From the NCBI GenBank assembly GCA_024364735.1, contig JAGFNQ010006440.1:146794-210793 (forward strand): 64,000 bases of DNA, given 5' to 3'. Every line of letters starts with the position of its first letter. The stretch's first letter is position 1. A program made the translations under genes and the position numbers. Below, piece by piece: positions 21,609-32,967 of the stretch. This DNA comes from Boesenbergia rotunda (lineage: Eukaryota > Streptophyta > Magnoliopsida > Zingiberales > Zingiberaceae). The notes beneath the pieces are model-generated. The model made no database searches and was not told the DNA's origin. It saw only the letters and a program-made list of their open reading frames with translations.

Positions 21609-22478
21609 ATGGCCAACCAAGAGTGGAACAGTGCCCGTCCACCGCTATTCTCCGGCGAGAACTTCAATTTCTGGAGAACTCTAATGGAATCCCATCTGAA
21701 GGCCAATTTGGATTTATGGTTGATAATCCAAATGGGGTTTACATTCCCCACAGAAGAAGGAACATCGATCACTTGGGAAAAATTGGACGAACCAACCCTG
21801 AGAAAGATCGAGACAGATGCAAGGGCGACTGCAATCCTACAATGCGGCCTGACCAAAGAAGAACTGAAGCGGGTCGGATCCTTCAATTGTGCCAAAGAGA
21901 TGTGGGAAAAGCTAATCAATCTACACGAAGAGAGCTCCAATGTTGAGATCTTAGAAGCTCAAGCACAGACAGCTGATTCAGAGTCTGAAGCCGAATCTAA
22001 AGTTGAAATCAAAATAGAATCGGACTATGAATTGATTGAGACGGTAACTGATTTCAAATTATTTTCAAAATTAGAATTAAATAACAAAACAGATACTGTA
22101 ATGGTCGAGGAAGGTGTAATTTCTAGTGCAGGGAAGGCTCCAAGAGAACCACCAAAGAAGAGGCCTCAACCAGTACCTGAGTCCAACTCAGACTCAGAAT
22201 TTGACGACAAAGAAGGAGGTCAAACTAAACCGGTCCAATCAGCTCGTGATCACTACAAGATGCTAAAGACACAAAAAGGAAAGACGACAAGTATCAAGGG
22301 GGAGATTCCCAACAGGGAATCAAAAGGTAAATTTATGATATTTAAAAATATAATATTTACCTCAAAGAACAAAATTAATTCATATAAATTATTTAAGGCT
22401 AATATGTTGGAAAACTTAATTCCCAACCTTGCTGACTTTAAGAAACCTGAGTATTATTTCAATTATGATGTGACTTAG
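21609..22478 (+). pseudogene. Partial S1 gag fused to internal sequence
   Basis: The 289-codon ORF starts MANQEWNSARPPLFSG, a copia UBN2-type Gag N-terminus (about residues 1-115, including FNFWRTLMESHLKANLDLW). The homologous central Gag helices and the zinc knuckle are missing. The ORF jumps to an acidic serine-rich segment (ADSESEAESKVE) and then to a basic tail ending near the start of AT-rich non-coding DNA. Without the knuckle it probably cannot package RNA on its own, though the oligomerisation part may persist. There is no overlap with any pol. It could be an internal deletion derivative that is still transcribed. Confidence 0.75.
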
Positions 22479-22977
22479 ATAATTGTTTGCTTTAACTATA
22501 TGTTCATGTTATTTGTATTTTTCTTGCTTAGAAATAGGATTGGCTAGTATAAGGACTGAACCAACTTAACTGAAATTTGAACAACATAGTATTGGGTGGA
22601 GGTGAGATGATAGTACGTTAGGGAAGCCATCTTGGCGGAACTAGCTGAAGCTACCGATCCAAGACCCAAACTAGTTAGACCAGAATTTATCAAAAAGTAA
22701 TTTTGAAGATGAAATTTCACTAAAAGGCTTTGTCTAGGAAAGGGTGGATGATCCCATAAGGCTACGGCCAAAGAAGGCCTAGTGCCTCGCCAAGACCTGG
22801 AAGCCAATTTTTGAAATTCAAATTCAATTTACTTTTTGTTAAATTCGAATTTAACACAAATTTTCAGTTAATTTTAGATTCAAATATCTCCTTTCAAAAT
22901 AAATTGGGTTTAAAAATTAATTTAACTTTTCAAAATTAATCATGACCTTTTCAAAATAAATCTTTTTATTAAAATAT

Positions 22978-23035
22978 GCATCTCACAAAACGGTTAAGGA
23001 TATCTTGTTTTGTCACTTAGAAATGGGTGAGATGC
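22978..23035 (+). ncRNA. Conserved stem-loop candidate, copy 1
   Basis: GCATCTCAC (22978-22986) pairs perfectly with GTGAGATGC (23027-23035). The loop has ACAAAA, TAAGG and TAGAAATGG, shared with the copies at 23349 and 39806. Function unknown; an RNA cis-element is an inference. Confidence 0.5.
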
Positions 23036-23348
23036 TTAGGACCTAAAAGTTGAGTCCAACCCAACCAACTAAATCAATTAACTTCAATCAATTAAATTCA
23101 ATTAATTCTTAATTAATTCAATTAAATTCAATTAAATCTTAATTAAATCAATTAAATTCAATTAAATCAATTTAAATTCAATCAAATTCAAAATAATTCA
23201 AAATAAAATTCAACTTAATTATTCTCAACTAATCATTCTCAAAATTCAACTTAATTACTCTTAATTATTCTCAAATTCAACTTAATTATTCTCAATTAAT
23301 TATACTCAAAATTCAATTTAATTATTGTCAATCATTTATTAAAATATT

Positions 23349-23404
23349 TGTCTCACAAAAGCCATAAGGTTAACATGCTTGATCACGTAGAACTGGGTGA
23401 GACA
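23349..23404 (+). ncRNA. Conserved stem-loop candidate, copy 2
   Basis: TGTCTCAC pairs with GTGAGACA (23397-23404). Relative to copy 1 two stem pairs have changed on both sides, so pairing is kept. The loop again has ACAAAA, TAAGGT and GTAGAACTGG. Confidence 0.5.
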
Positions 23405-23667
23405 TCTAGGACTTAAAAGCATGAATAACTATCGTTTCAAATAAAAAAAATGTTTTCAAAAGGTATTCAAAATTATCTCCATTTTTTTTAACTCTGTTTA
23501 CTGTACCCTACTTTTTCAACTCTAACAGTTTTTTTTTCAAAATATTGAATTTCATGATAAATATCACAATAGACTTACTTTAAAGAGAATCTAGGGCTTG
23601 GTCTAATTTAGTCATTAACTTGGTCAAAATAGTCAACCCTAGTCCTCATAGTCAAACCTGGTCAACA

Positions 23668-24420
23668 CTGAAACCCCTTAAGGAACTTAGATAAAAGTCA
23701 GACTGTGTCAGATACAGGGGGAGTTTCTCTTAATACTTTTCAAAAAATTAAATTGTTTTTCAAAAACCTTATGCTCTAAATTTTATTATCATCTCGATAA
23801 GGTTTTCAAAAATTGATTCAAAAACCTTCGTATACTACTATCTGTTTAAAAATTATCATCATTTCAAAATATTTTTCGAAAACTATTTTCAAAAATGTAT
23901 CTCCTTGAAAGTTATCATACTCAGAAGGTTATTCAAAATTATTCTTTTGATTTTAATAAACCCTTAAGACACAGAGGAAGGTCCACTTCATGATCTACAA
24001 GGACTCCTAGGATGTGTCAAATTTAGGAGGAGTTTGAGTCAAAAGAAAAATTTCTGAAATGTTTTTTTGGTAATTGTTTGTTTTGAAATTGTTAGATAAA
24101 TTCCATTGATTTGAACTGAACCCTAAAGACTTAGAGGAAGAATACTTGTGGTAAACAAGCTTCCGAGGACTATATCAAATTTAGGGGGAGGTTAAATTAA
24201 ATGAATTATTGAACATTTCAAAATAATATGTTTTAATACATTAAGTTTTTAAAATTCTTTTGAAAATACAAGTAATTTGCCTTAAAAATATGGTTTAGTA
24301 AATCATTTTTGAAATACCTTTAGAAGTAATATTTGCTTGAATCTTGAGAATTTCCAGGACACTTAGGAAAATGTCCTTGTAGTTAACAAGGGTTCCTAGG
24401 ATTGTGTCAGACTGGTAAAG
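23668..24420 (+). repeat. Four degenerate copies of a purine-tract module
   Basis: Copies near 23668-23725, 23957-24033, 24118-24192 and 24345-24420 share the order CCCTTAAGR-ACTTAGAGGAA, an ACAAG word, a CTAGGAYTGTGTC word and usually a GGGGGAG tract. The last copy has lost the tract. Confidence 0.5.
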
Positions 24421-25371
24421 AAACCTAGTCAAGTAAAATACTATGTTTTCAAAATGCATAACATTCTTCTCATAACATTTTGTTTCAAAAATACTTCTAT
24501 TTTCAAAAAGGCATACTAACTTTTAAAAGTACTTCTATACAATGTTTTGAAAAGAACTAATACTTGTAAAGCCAATAGTGGTCTATGTGTATGATGTTTC
24601 TAAAAGATTTGCCTACAAATATTTTTATGTTTTCAAAACCCATAGGCTCTGATACACAAACTTACTTCAAAATATATTTCAGGGGAAGAGCAAGAAAGAG
24701 AGAAAGGAATTTTTTTTCTTCATTTAGACTTTTATCTCTTTTTCAAAAAGTAAAGCAAAATTTTTAAGTACTTCAAATTGTTTTTAAGCGCTAAGTGCTG
24801 TTAAAATTTCAAACCACTTCAAGTGTTTTCAAGTATTTCTAGTGCCTCAAATTTTTTTAAGTATGTCTAAATCATTCAAACGTTTTTAAGTACAGTTTTT
24901 CCTAAGTAAAATTTTTTCTTAGTAAATTTGTCTGAGCAAAAACTTTTTGAAAATTTTGACAAATGTCTCTAAGTAAAGATTTTTTTTAAAACTATGTTTT
25001 TAAACTCCTTTACTTAAATTTATTTTGGTAAAACTCAAAACTCCCTATTAGATACCTTGATCGCCCATGTATATTTTTGATATATGTCAAAGGGGGAGGA
25101 AAGGTCAGTCAAAGTTAAGTGGTCAAAGTTAAGTTAAGTATTTTATAACACAATTATTCAGGAGGACTATGAGTGGTCAAAGTTAAGTTAAGTGTTTTAT
25201 AACACAATTATTCAGGGGGACTATGAGAAATTTTTTTTTGTTGTAGACTATTCAGAATTGCTATATTTTTTGATTTTAGACTGTTCAGAATTGCTATATT
25301 TCATTGATCCTAACTGTCTTTCCTGAACTGCTATAAGTTTTCACTTAACTTTGAATTGTGTTGCCATAAAT

Positions 25372-25386
25372 CAAAAAGGGGGAGAT
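25372..25386 (+). promoter_or_regulatory. Polypurine tract of the S1 element
   Basis: AAAAAGGGGGAGAT directly precedes the 3' LTR start at 25387. Confidence 0.9.
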
Positions 25387-26863
25387 TGTTGGTGCAGGAA
25401 GCACCATATCGAACCTTGTTTTGATATTGGCAAAGGATTCAAAGTTAAGTATTGTGTGTGATCTAACGTTGTTCACTGAGTGTGCAGAAAAAGCCCTAGC
25501 AAAGGACTGCTTGGCACCTGGCGAAGGACTGCCAGTATCCAAGCCCTAGCGAAGGACTGCTAGGCAACTGGCGAAGGACTGCCAGTATCCAAGCCCTAGC
25601 GAAGGACTGCTAGGCAACTGGCGAAGGACTGCCAGTATCCAAGACCTAGCGAAGGACTGCTAGGCGCCAGGCGAAGGACAGCTTGGGACTAAAGCCCTAG
25701 CGAAGGACTGCCAGTATCCAAGACCTAGCGAAGGACTGCTAGGTGCCAGGCGAAGGACAGCCTGGGACTGAAGCCCTAGCGAAGGACTGCTAGGCAACTG
25801 GCGAAGGACTGCCAGTTTACAAGACCTGACAAAGGACCGTCAGGCAAATGTCCAACCAGAGGAACGGTTGGCATCAGGTAAATTCTCCCGAGAGGAGTAG
25901 GTGAGGACGCGTTCACCGTCGAGGGAACAGTAGGCGTCGGTTCGACCTAGGGCTCCATTTTGGAGACCAAAGTCAGAACCAAGACAGCTAAGGCTGTATA
26001 AATCTAATAAATTATTATGTTATTGTGTTTTGGACTAACCCTGGATGCAGGACCGAAGGAACGTGTGTCTGCAGCTCAGAAAGCCTCAAAGGAGAGAGGC
26101 AGTAGCTGAGTAGGGCGCCCGGAGCGTCCCGGGCGCCCCCAAGGGCCATACAAAACAAGTAACAAGAAAAATGGTTCGAATACATACTGGGTCGGGCGCC
26201 CCCGTGCTCCCGGGCGCCCCCGCTACTCCCGGGCGCCCCCTACGCTGCGGGCGCCCCCATGCGCAACATCGAACCCGAACCCCTCGAAGCCAAGGCGATA
26301 GGACTTTGACCCGGTCAATGCGGGCGCCCCGAGCGCTCCGGGCGCCCCAGTCAATGTGGATCTAGAAGATAGACGCTGACCGAGAGCATTGCGGATCGGA
26401 GGCCACGTGGGGGGCACCCCCGACGTCCCGGGCGCCCCCTGGCCCTATATAAGGACCCCTCGACCAAGGCTTCAACACAACTGTTCTCTCAACGCCCCAA
26501 TGATCTTCTACGCTCGTACCTTGCTCTGGAAACACTCTAACTCGAGCCGACGACGTCCCGCTGCCCCGAACAAGTCAAACCACTCTGGACGTCGGTAACG
26601 AAGATCGAAATTTTAATATTATTATTGCACTTATTTGTAATCAAATCTTTGTAAACAATTCTGCGCGTATATAGAATTGCCCAAAGTAAACGGTCAACGA
26701 CCGTGGGTCTTGGAGTAGGAGTCGACACAGGCTCTGAACCAAGTAAATCGACTGTGTCTGTGTGTTGTTTATTTTATTTCCACTGCGTACTTACTCTTAC
26801 TTAAAATCTGAACGATTTTTGATATTCACCCCCCCCCCCTCTATTAGTTTTCTCAATCCAACA
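25387..26863 (+). repeat. 3' LTR of the S1 element
   Basis: 1477 bp, TGTTGGTGCAGG to CTCAATCCAACA. Same layout as the 5' LTR with a longer hairpin array (25495-25820) and fewer GAGCGCTC repeats (26325-26350). G-box 26404-26409 and TATA 26446-26452 are kept. Confidence 0.93.
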
Positions 26864-26868
26864 AATAG

Positions 26869-27539
26869 AACATACTTGTTCATCCATTGTTTTTTATACA
26901 AACCTGATACTAAGGGGTTACAGATCTACTTAGGAATTTTTATGGACTCTTGGTTCTCAGAAATTTTTCTGAAATATCGAGTGTTAAAATGAGGTTTGGC
27001 TATCAAAACAAACTTGTTCCTGGAATCTTATGACTTAGATAAAGCTGTTATGGGATTCAAATCGTGTTTCAGAAACTTTTCTGAAATATCCAATTGTTAA
27101 TGAAGTCTGATCTAGGACGTATCAGAGTTTCTAAAATTTTTCTGAAATTGGATCGGTCCACAGATAAATAAGAAATTTTTCTGTATCAATCATCAGTCTG
27201 ATGAAGCTGCGTTACTTATTTCCGTATGATGCATATATATTGTTGCCATGATACATTTATGGTATATGCCTCTCATATGCAATTTAAAAATTTTCCTTCC
27301 CTATTTTGGGTTTGTGGAGAAACCCCTGTTTAAGGGGGAATTGTTAAAACTTAATAACCATACCCTTTTCGATGTTTGACAAAGGGGGAGAGAATGGTTG
27401 ATTAAGTTTAGGTTTGTTACAAATTTAATTATTGTAGGGGGAGGACTTTGATCCCCTTGCGATAATGGATATTTGACTTCAATTGATTGCTAATACCTAA
27501 ACTTAGAATCGGATTGTCAAACAACAAAAAGGGGGAGAT
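26869..27539 (+). other. 3' internal region of the outer S2 element
   Basis: No gene. Purine tracts occur near 27332, 27382, 27437 and finally 27527-27538 (AAAAAGGGGGAG) just before the LTR start, matching the layout at 43000-43207 in the second S2 element. Confidence 0.75.
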
Positions 27540-27779
27540 TATTGATGCAGTCTGACCTGATTGTTGTTTTGATGTTGACACCGATTTAAGTTTAGGTGAG
27601 TAAGATGAGTTCGGCTTAAGTCCTGGTTGGGGACTGGGCATGAATCCCGGTGAGTGAAGCCGGAGGATTGAAACCCCGGTGAGTGAAGTCGGGTCCCGGT
27701 GAGTGAAGCCGGGTGATGAAAATCCCTGTGAGTGAAACCGGGTGATGAAAATCCCGATGAGTGAAGCCGGGTCCTGGTG
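27540..27779 (+). repeat. 3' LTR of the outer S2 element, part 1
   Basis: Starts TATTGATGCAGTCTGACC right after the purine tract (the terminal TG has become TA) and runs through GAGTGAA-loop hairpins. It is cut at a TGTCACGCCCCG junction and resumes at 45079. Confidence 0.85.
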
Positions 27780-30275
27780 TCACGCCCCGTGACTAATGGA
27801 GCCGCTGATCCAATATAAAATCGGACAGCATCTCCCCTGTCCGGCGGACAATGTACACATATACACAACACACGCAATTTATAAATTGGCCTCAGGCCTC
27901 AAAACAGATATATAATATATGGAAATGAACATATCAAAATGCTAAACTCTGTAATACTCACCTGAGCTACCCCCTGGGCAGGCGTGTAGCAAAACCACAA
28001 ACACAAAGTCCAACAAAGGACTCAAAAATACAATACCGTACGAATAAATCCAATACAAGCCCACGGTATATGAAAAACGAATACCGTCATAAAGAATGCT
28101 ATCAAAACGAAAACCAACGCGGATGCACCCAACCACGGAGTCATAGGGACTGGCAACTGGGCTCCTCCGGCGAGCTATCAACCTGAAACAAAAATATTAC
28201 GATGGGTGGTGAGTCCAAGTGGACTCTACGGGTATATAGAAAGATATGCATGGAAGAAAAGTAGCTAAAATAGCTATATAGAAACAACAGGATATACAGT
28301 CTCCATAATAATATCAGAAATATGCATAACTGAAATAATAAAAGACTGTACATACCAGAAATCAATCTACCATGATCATAATAGGACTCGTACCATACGA
28401 GCAAGTGCAGGGTCAACAAACCCTACCAAAGGTACCTCCTGTATGTGCATGTCAAACAAGTGCAGCATGTAAATGCAGCAAACACAATCAATGCACAAAT
28501 GCATCATATGCACATGATGCAATGACATGGTCACCCCCTAACACCAGTCAAGCCACTGAGACAGGCGATACTGTGTCGGCCGAGTGGGTAGAGTTGTGAC
28601 ACTGTCTGCACTTTGTCATCACTGCTCCTGAGTGACCGAGTGGACAGGATGTTGGTGGAGCTATCGCTCCACCCCATGTATATATGGGGGAGATATCTCT
28701 CTCTTCTTCTTTGGTCTATGGGAAGAGAAGGGATCCCTGCCTGCTACCACGCTCCGAAACCACTACCCCTGAGCGGGCGAGCAGAGCAATACAGAGCAAA
28801 TGCACACACCCAGCGGTATCCACTAACCCATGAGTGGTCGTGTGTGCATATCATGTGTCGAAAGACGATAGGCTCAACCACAAGAGAGTCGTTGATCACC
28901 GTCATACAACAGTGCAGGTATGGTGCATGACTAACATATGCAACCCCTACCAGGTCATCGACATATAACTCAACCTATCATGCGCAGGTCGTATGCATAC
29001 ATCATAACCCAATCAATCCTATATCCAGACACACGAGCAAGTTTGAGTAGAATCAACTAATGCAACCAAACAATGGTATGCTAAACCCTATCCACATTCT
29101 TATGCTCATACCAATGCTATACAGAATCAAATAACAAATAAACGAGACTGTATAGAAGTAAATTTAGATCATATCCAAGGTCAAGCATAAGTATCAAGCA
29201 AGATAACAAAACGGTAGCAGATAAAGGTCATCATCAGCCTACTGCATATATATAACAACAGTCATACATAAAGATAAAGTGGATCTACAGATACAATCAA
29301 GAAGTACCCACCTCCAAATAGGCGAAGTCCGTATCAAGCAGAAAGAACCACCCGTCAATAATCCAATCAAGCTCCTGTATCAAGGATGTATTTAATTAGC
29401 TATTATACAAATGATAGCTAGCTAATAAATCCCTAAACTAAACCAGGATTAACCTAATCATTTATTTTTCAGTTAATCTTATCCAATTAACTGATCGGTT
29501 CTTAATTAGCCCACGTAATTAAGATATAGGTTTAGGTTAGGTTGGTTTTCAATTCCAACCAGATAATGTTCCCACACATAGCTAATACCAAAATCCCAAT
29601 GTATGTAAAGGAATTAACCCGAGTCGGTCATTCATAACCTCATCCTACAGTAGCCAACCCTCTTACAAGCTTCAAAATAGAACCCAACACACGCTACATC
29701 AAATCTCCACACCAATGTATGATCAACCAAGATAAACCTAAACTATTCTTTCAATTCCAGCAATTACAATGAAAGAATTAGCCACAACAAATACACACTT
29801 CATCATCTAAAGCTCAACACTAATAGCTGCACTTACCTGTATCTTCACCAACAGCAACCTTCCTACTCTGAATTCGACCACACAGTATCAAGAAGAGGGA
29901 GGGCAGCCAATCCCAGCTCTAAGCAAACCTCACGGTGGATTTGAAATAGAAGATGAAGGAATGGAGTCCAAATTCCAAATTCCTTGACCAAACCTGCCAT
30001 CACACACGAATCAGCTCGAATTCCCAACTTCGAGTTCCATTTGGTCCCTCCAGATCAAAACCGTTAGAGGAACCCTTACCTGAGTTGCTACCGGTGTGTC
30101 TCCCTTGAACCAAGACCAATCACGGATCGGTGATGTATCGACGCTCGAGTTCCTGGCTGTGTGAACCCTAGCTCACCTCCGATGAGGCTCCGGTCACGCG
30201 AGGGTGTCGTCGGCTGGCTGGACCACAGCAATGCCCCAAAATGCCCATGATGAATCCCTAGGTCCCGCTCGCGAG
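27780..30275 (-). repeat. Gypsy-type LTR (G2), interrupted by the assembly gap
   Basis: The plus strand begins TGTCACGCCCCGTGAC, the complement of an LTR end in CGGGGCGTGACA, common in Tekay/Del gypsy LTRs. Near 30070-30180 the minus strand has a leader-like stretch with CTCAG|GTAAGG. No coding domain is present and the ORFs are not protein-like. The right end is hidden in the gap, so solo LTR versus truncated element cannot be decided. Confidence 0.5.
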
Positions 30276-30923
30276 NNNNNNNNNNNNNNNNNNNNNNNNN
30301 NNNNNNNNNNNNNNNNNNNNNNNNNNNNNNNNNNNNNNNNNNNNNNNNNNNNNNNNNNNNNNNNNNNNNNNNNNNNNNNNNNNNNNNNNNNNNNNNNNNN
30401 NNNNNNNNNNNNNNNNNNNNNNNNNNNNNNNNNNNNNNNNNNNNNNNNNNNNNNNNNNNNNNNNNNNNNNNNNNNNNNNNNNNNNNNNNNNNNNNNNNNN
30501 NNNNNNNNNNNNNNNNNNNNNNNNNNNNNNNNNNNNNNNNNNNNNNNNNNNNNNNNNNNNNNNNNNNNNNNNNNNNNNNNNNNNNNNNNNNNNNNNNNNN
30601 NNNNNNNNNNNNNNNNNNNNNNNNNNNNNNNNNNNNNNNNNNNNNNNNNNNNNNNNNNNNNNNNNNNNNNNNNNNNNNNNNNNNNNNNNNNNNNNNNNNN
30701 NNNNNNNNNNNNNNNNNNNNNNNNNNNNNNNNNNNNNNNNNNNNNNNNNNNNNNNNNNNNNNNNNNNNNNNNNNNNNNNNNNNNNNNNNNNNNNNNNNNN
30801 NNNNNNNNNNNNNNNNNNNNNNNNNNNNNNNNNNNNNNNNNNNNNNNNNNNNNNNNNNNNNNNNNNNNNNNNNNNNNNNNNNNNNNNNNNNNNNNNNNNN
30901 NNNNNNNNNNNNNNNNNNNNNNN
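30276..30923. other. Assembly gap (648 N)
   Basis: Run of N. It should hide the right end of the G2 LTR, most of the 5' LTR of the second S2 element and the start of the next copia LTR, which is more than 648 bases can hold. Confidence 0.99.
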
Positions 30924-32823
30924 AGTAGAAGGTTCTTATCTATATCAATCGATTAGTTGAATCGATAGTGAGATGATATAGAGAACACTACTCTTAATTA
31001 TTCCTAGTCAAGTATTAACATTCAAGGACAATGTTAATGTATAGAGACTAGCATGTAGGTCAACATGATGACTTGATCTCACAAGTCATGGATATGAGAT
31101 ATCAAGTTGACACATAGGTATACATTAGAGAATGTATACTGAATGGCTCGCCATGAGAAAGTATCATGGATCGTTATATGAGTGTCATATACTTTCTCAT
31201 GTGACTATTAGTATGACTATTAGTCCTTAGACCTGAAGTCACCATAGTTCCCTACATAAGGAGTTATGTACTTTGGTTTCGTCAAACGTCACCCGTAACT
31301 GGGTGGACTATAAAGGCGATTACTGGGTATGTAACAAATTATGCGGAGGGATGTGAGTGATGTAGATGGGATCTATCCCTCCTATATGACGGGAGAGATA
31401 TCATAGTTTTGATAGAGTGAGATCACTAAGTGCATGGCCATGCCCAAATAAGGCAATATGAGATATTGAGCTTATATGATTATAGTGAGTCTACTTGGTG
31501 TTCAAGACACATAGATTGATTTGAGGATGACACGGTCTATGCCTCATGAAAGATCAATCTAGATATCGAGGATAGAAGGACGTTGTCACATATTGTGATG
31601 GTCACAATTATTAGTCACAATGGTGATGTTGGATCTCGACATTCTTGTAACTTGGGTAGCAATGATGTGTTGCTAGATACCTCTCATTGCTTATGTCCTT
31701 AAATAGGTTTAAGGGCATTGCCAACGTTACAAGAACCTATAGGGTCACACACATAGAGCAATAGATGGAGAATAAGTCCATATGATGGACCGAGAGTAAT
31801 GAAGTCAAAGTTTGACTTTGGCTAAATATGGAAAGTCCATAAAAGGCAAGTTTGACTTGACTCAAATTAGACAACTTGAGTTGGACTCGAGTTTGATCCA
31901 AGTGTTGGATGAATCTAATCATGGGAGAATAATGAAGTCAAAGTTTGACTTTGGCTAAATATGGAAAGTCCATAAAAGGCAAGTTTGACTTGACTCAAAT
32001 TAGACAACTTGAGTTGGACTCGAGTTTGATCCAAGTGTTGGATGAATCTAATCATGGGAGAATAATGAAGTCAAAGTTTGACTTTGGCTAAATATGGAAA
32101 GTCCATAAAAGGCAAGTTTGACTTGACTCAAATTAGACAACTTGAGTTGGACTCGAGTTTGATCCAAGTGTTGGATGAATCTAATCATGGGAGAATAATG
32201 AAGTCAAAGTTTGACTTTGGCTAAATATGGAAAGTCCATAAGAGGCAAGTTTGACTTGACTCAAGCCACATCACCTTGACTTGACCAAGTGATGACTTGG
32301 CATCATCATCAAGGCTAAGTAACCTCCCTATTTGAATTTTGAATTCAAATGAGGGGTTACCTAAGATGGTGGTCGGCCACATAATGGTCAATAATGGCCA
32401 TTAAGTGGACTGCCACTTATACACACAATATGAGGTTTTTGTGTGTGATTGATTTTTCTCCTGACTGAGTTTTTGGTTTTCGCTCTCCCTCTCCTCTCTT
32501 GTGGCCGAGACCCCAAGCAAGTGCTAGCACACTTTTGGGCTCTCCTCTCCACTCTCTTGCTTGTGTGGATACTTCTAGAGGGTTGCTACTTTGCATCCTT
32601 GAGATCCGACACCAACAGAGGAGCGAGCGGGAATTACGGGGCACGCATCGAAGGTAGTTTTTTCTCTTCTCTAATAGATCTAGGTTGTAGATCAGTTTTG
32701 AAGCATGTAAACGAGCACTCGTAAATTTTTGAAATGGTTTTCTTCGCTTGGATCCTTTCTATTGGGACTTTCGGGGTTTCCGCGACGCGAAAAAGTGGTT
32801 TTCGCGGCCCGAAAAACCCTACA
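30924..32823 (+). repeat. Copia-type LTR inserted in an S2 LTR, 5' end in the gap
   Basis: No coding region. The text resembles the C1 and C2 LTRs in style (no close alignment attempted), with a donor-like GAAG|GTAG near 32654. It ends CCCTACA at 32823, after which S2 LTR sequence resumes. Probably a solo LTR. Confidence 0.55.
31790..32268 (+). repeat. 133-bp tandem repeat, about 3.6 copies
   Basis: Units begin at 31790, 31923, 32056 and 32189 with AATAATGAAGTCAAAG (the first copy is slightly diverged). The last copy is partial and breaks off after GACTTGACTCAA. Confidence 0.93.
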
Positions 32824-32953
32824 CTGCATACTCTGTTTTCTTTAGCTTCCACTGTGCTACTAACACTTAAGGTGCAGAAAATCGATAAGTGGTAAACTTT
32901 AAGTGTCTGGCTACATTCACCCCCCCCCCTCTCTAGCCATCCAAGGTCCAACA
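32824..32953 (+). repeat. Last 130 bp of the 5' LTR of the second S2 element
   Basis: CTGCATACTCTGTTTTC to GGTCCAACA, nearly identical to 44951-45078. Confidence 0.9.
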
Positions 32954-32955
32954 AG

Positions 32956-32967
32956 TGGTATCAGAGC
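32956..32967 (+). promoter_or_regulatory. Primer-binding site
   Basis: TGGTATCAGAGC two bases after the LTR end. Confidence 0.92.

Larger units (their letters stand above)
22479..25371 (+). other. Non-coding interior of the S1 element, with repeated polypurine modules
   Basis: No credible gene in 2.9 kb. It holds ATTCAATTAA-type low-complexity repeats (about 23074-23340) and two conserved stem-loops (22978-23035 and 23349-23404). GGGGGAG-type purine tracts lie near 23717, 24025, 24184, 25092 and 25213. Several purine tracts between coding region and 3' LTR is a sirevirus hallmark. Confidence 0.7.
19865..26863 (+). mobile_element. Complete non-autonomous S1 sirevirus-like element, target duplication AATAG
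   Basis: The 5' LTR (19865-21366) and 3' LTR (25387-26863) flank a 4.0-kb interior with primer site, partial gag and polypurine tracts but no protease, integrase, RT or RNase H. AATAG occurs directly before (19860-19864) and after (26864-26868). The two LTRs look nearly identical apart from hairpin array length, suggesting a fairly recent insertion. Movement would require enzymes from a relative. Confidence 0.93.

Noticed and set aside
30204..30956. 250-codon ORF
   Set aside because: It spans the run of N and is an artefact of the assembly gap.
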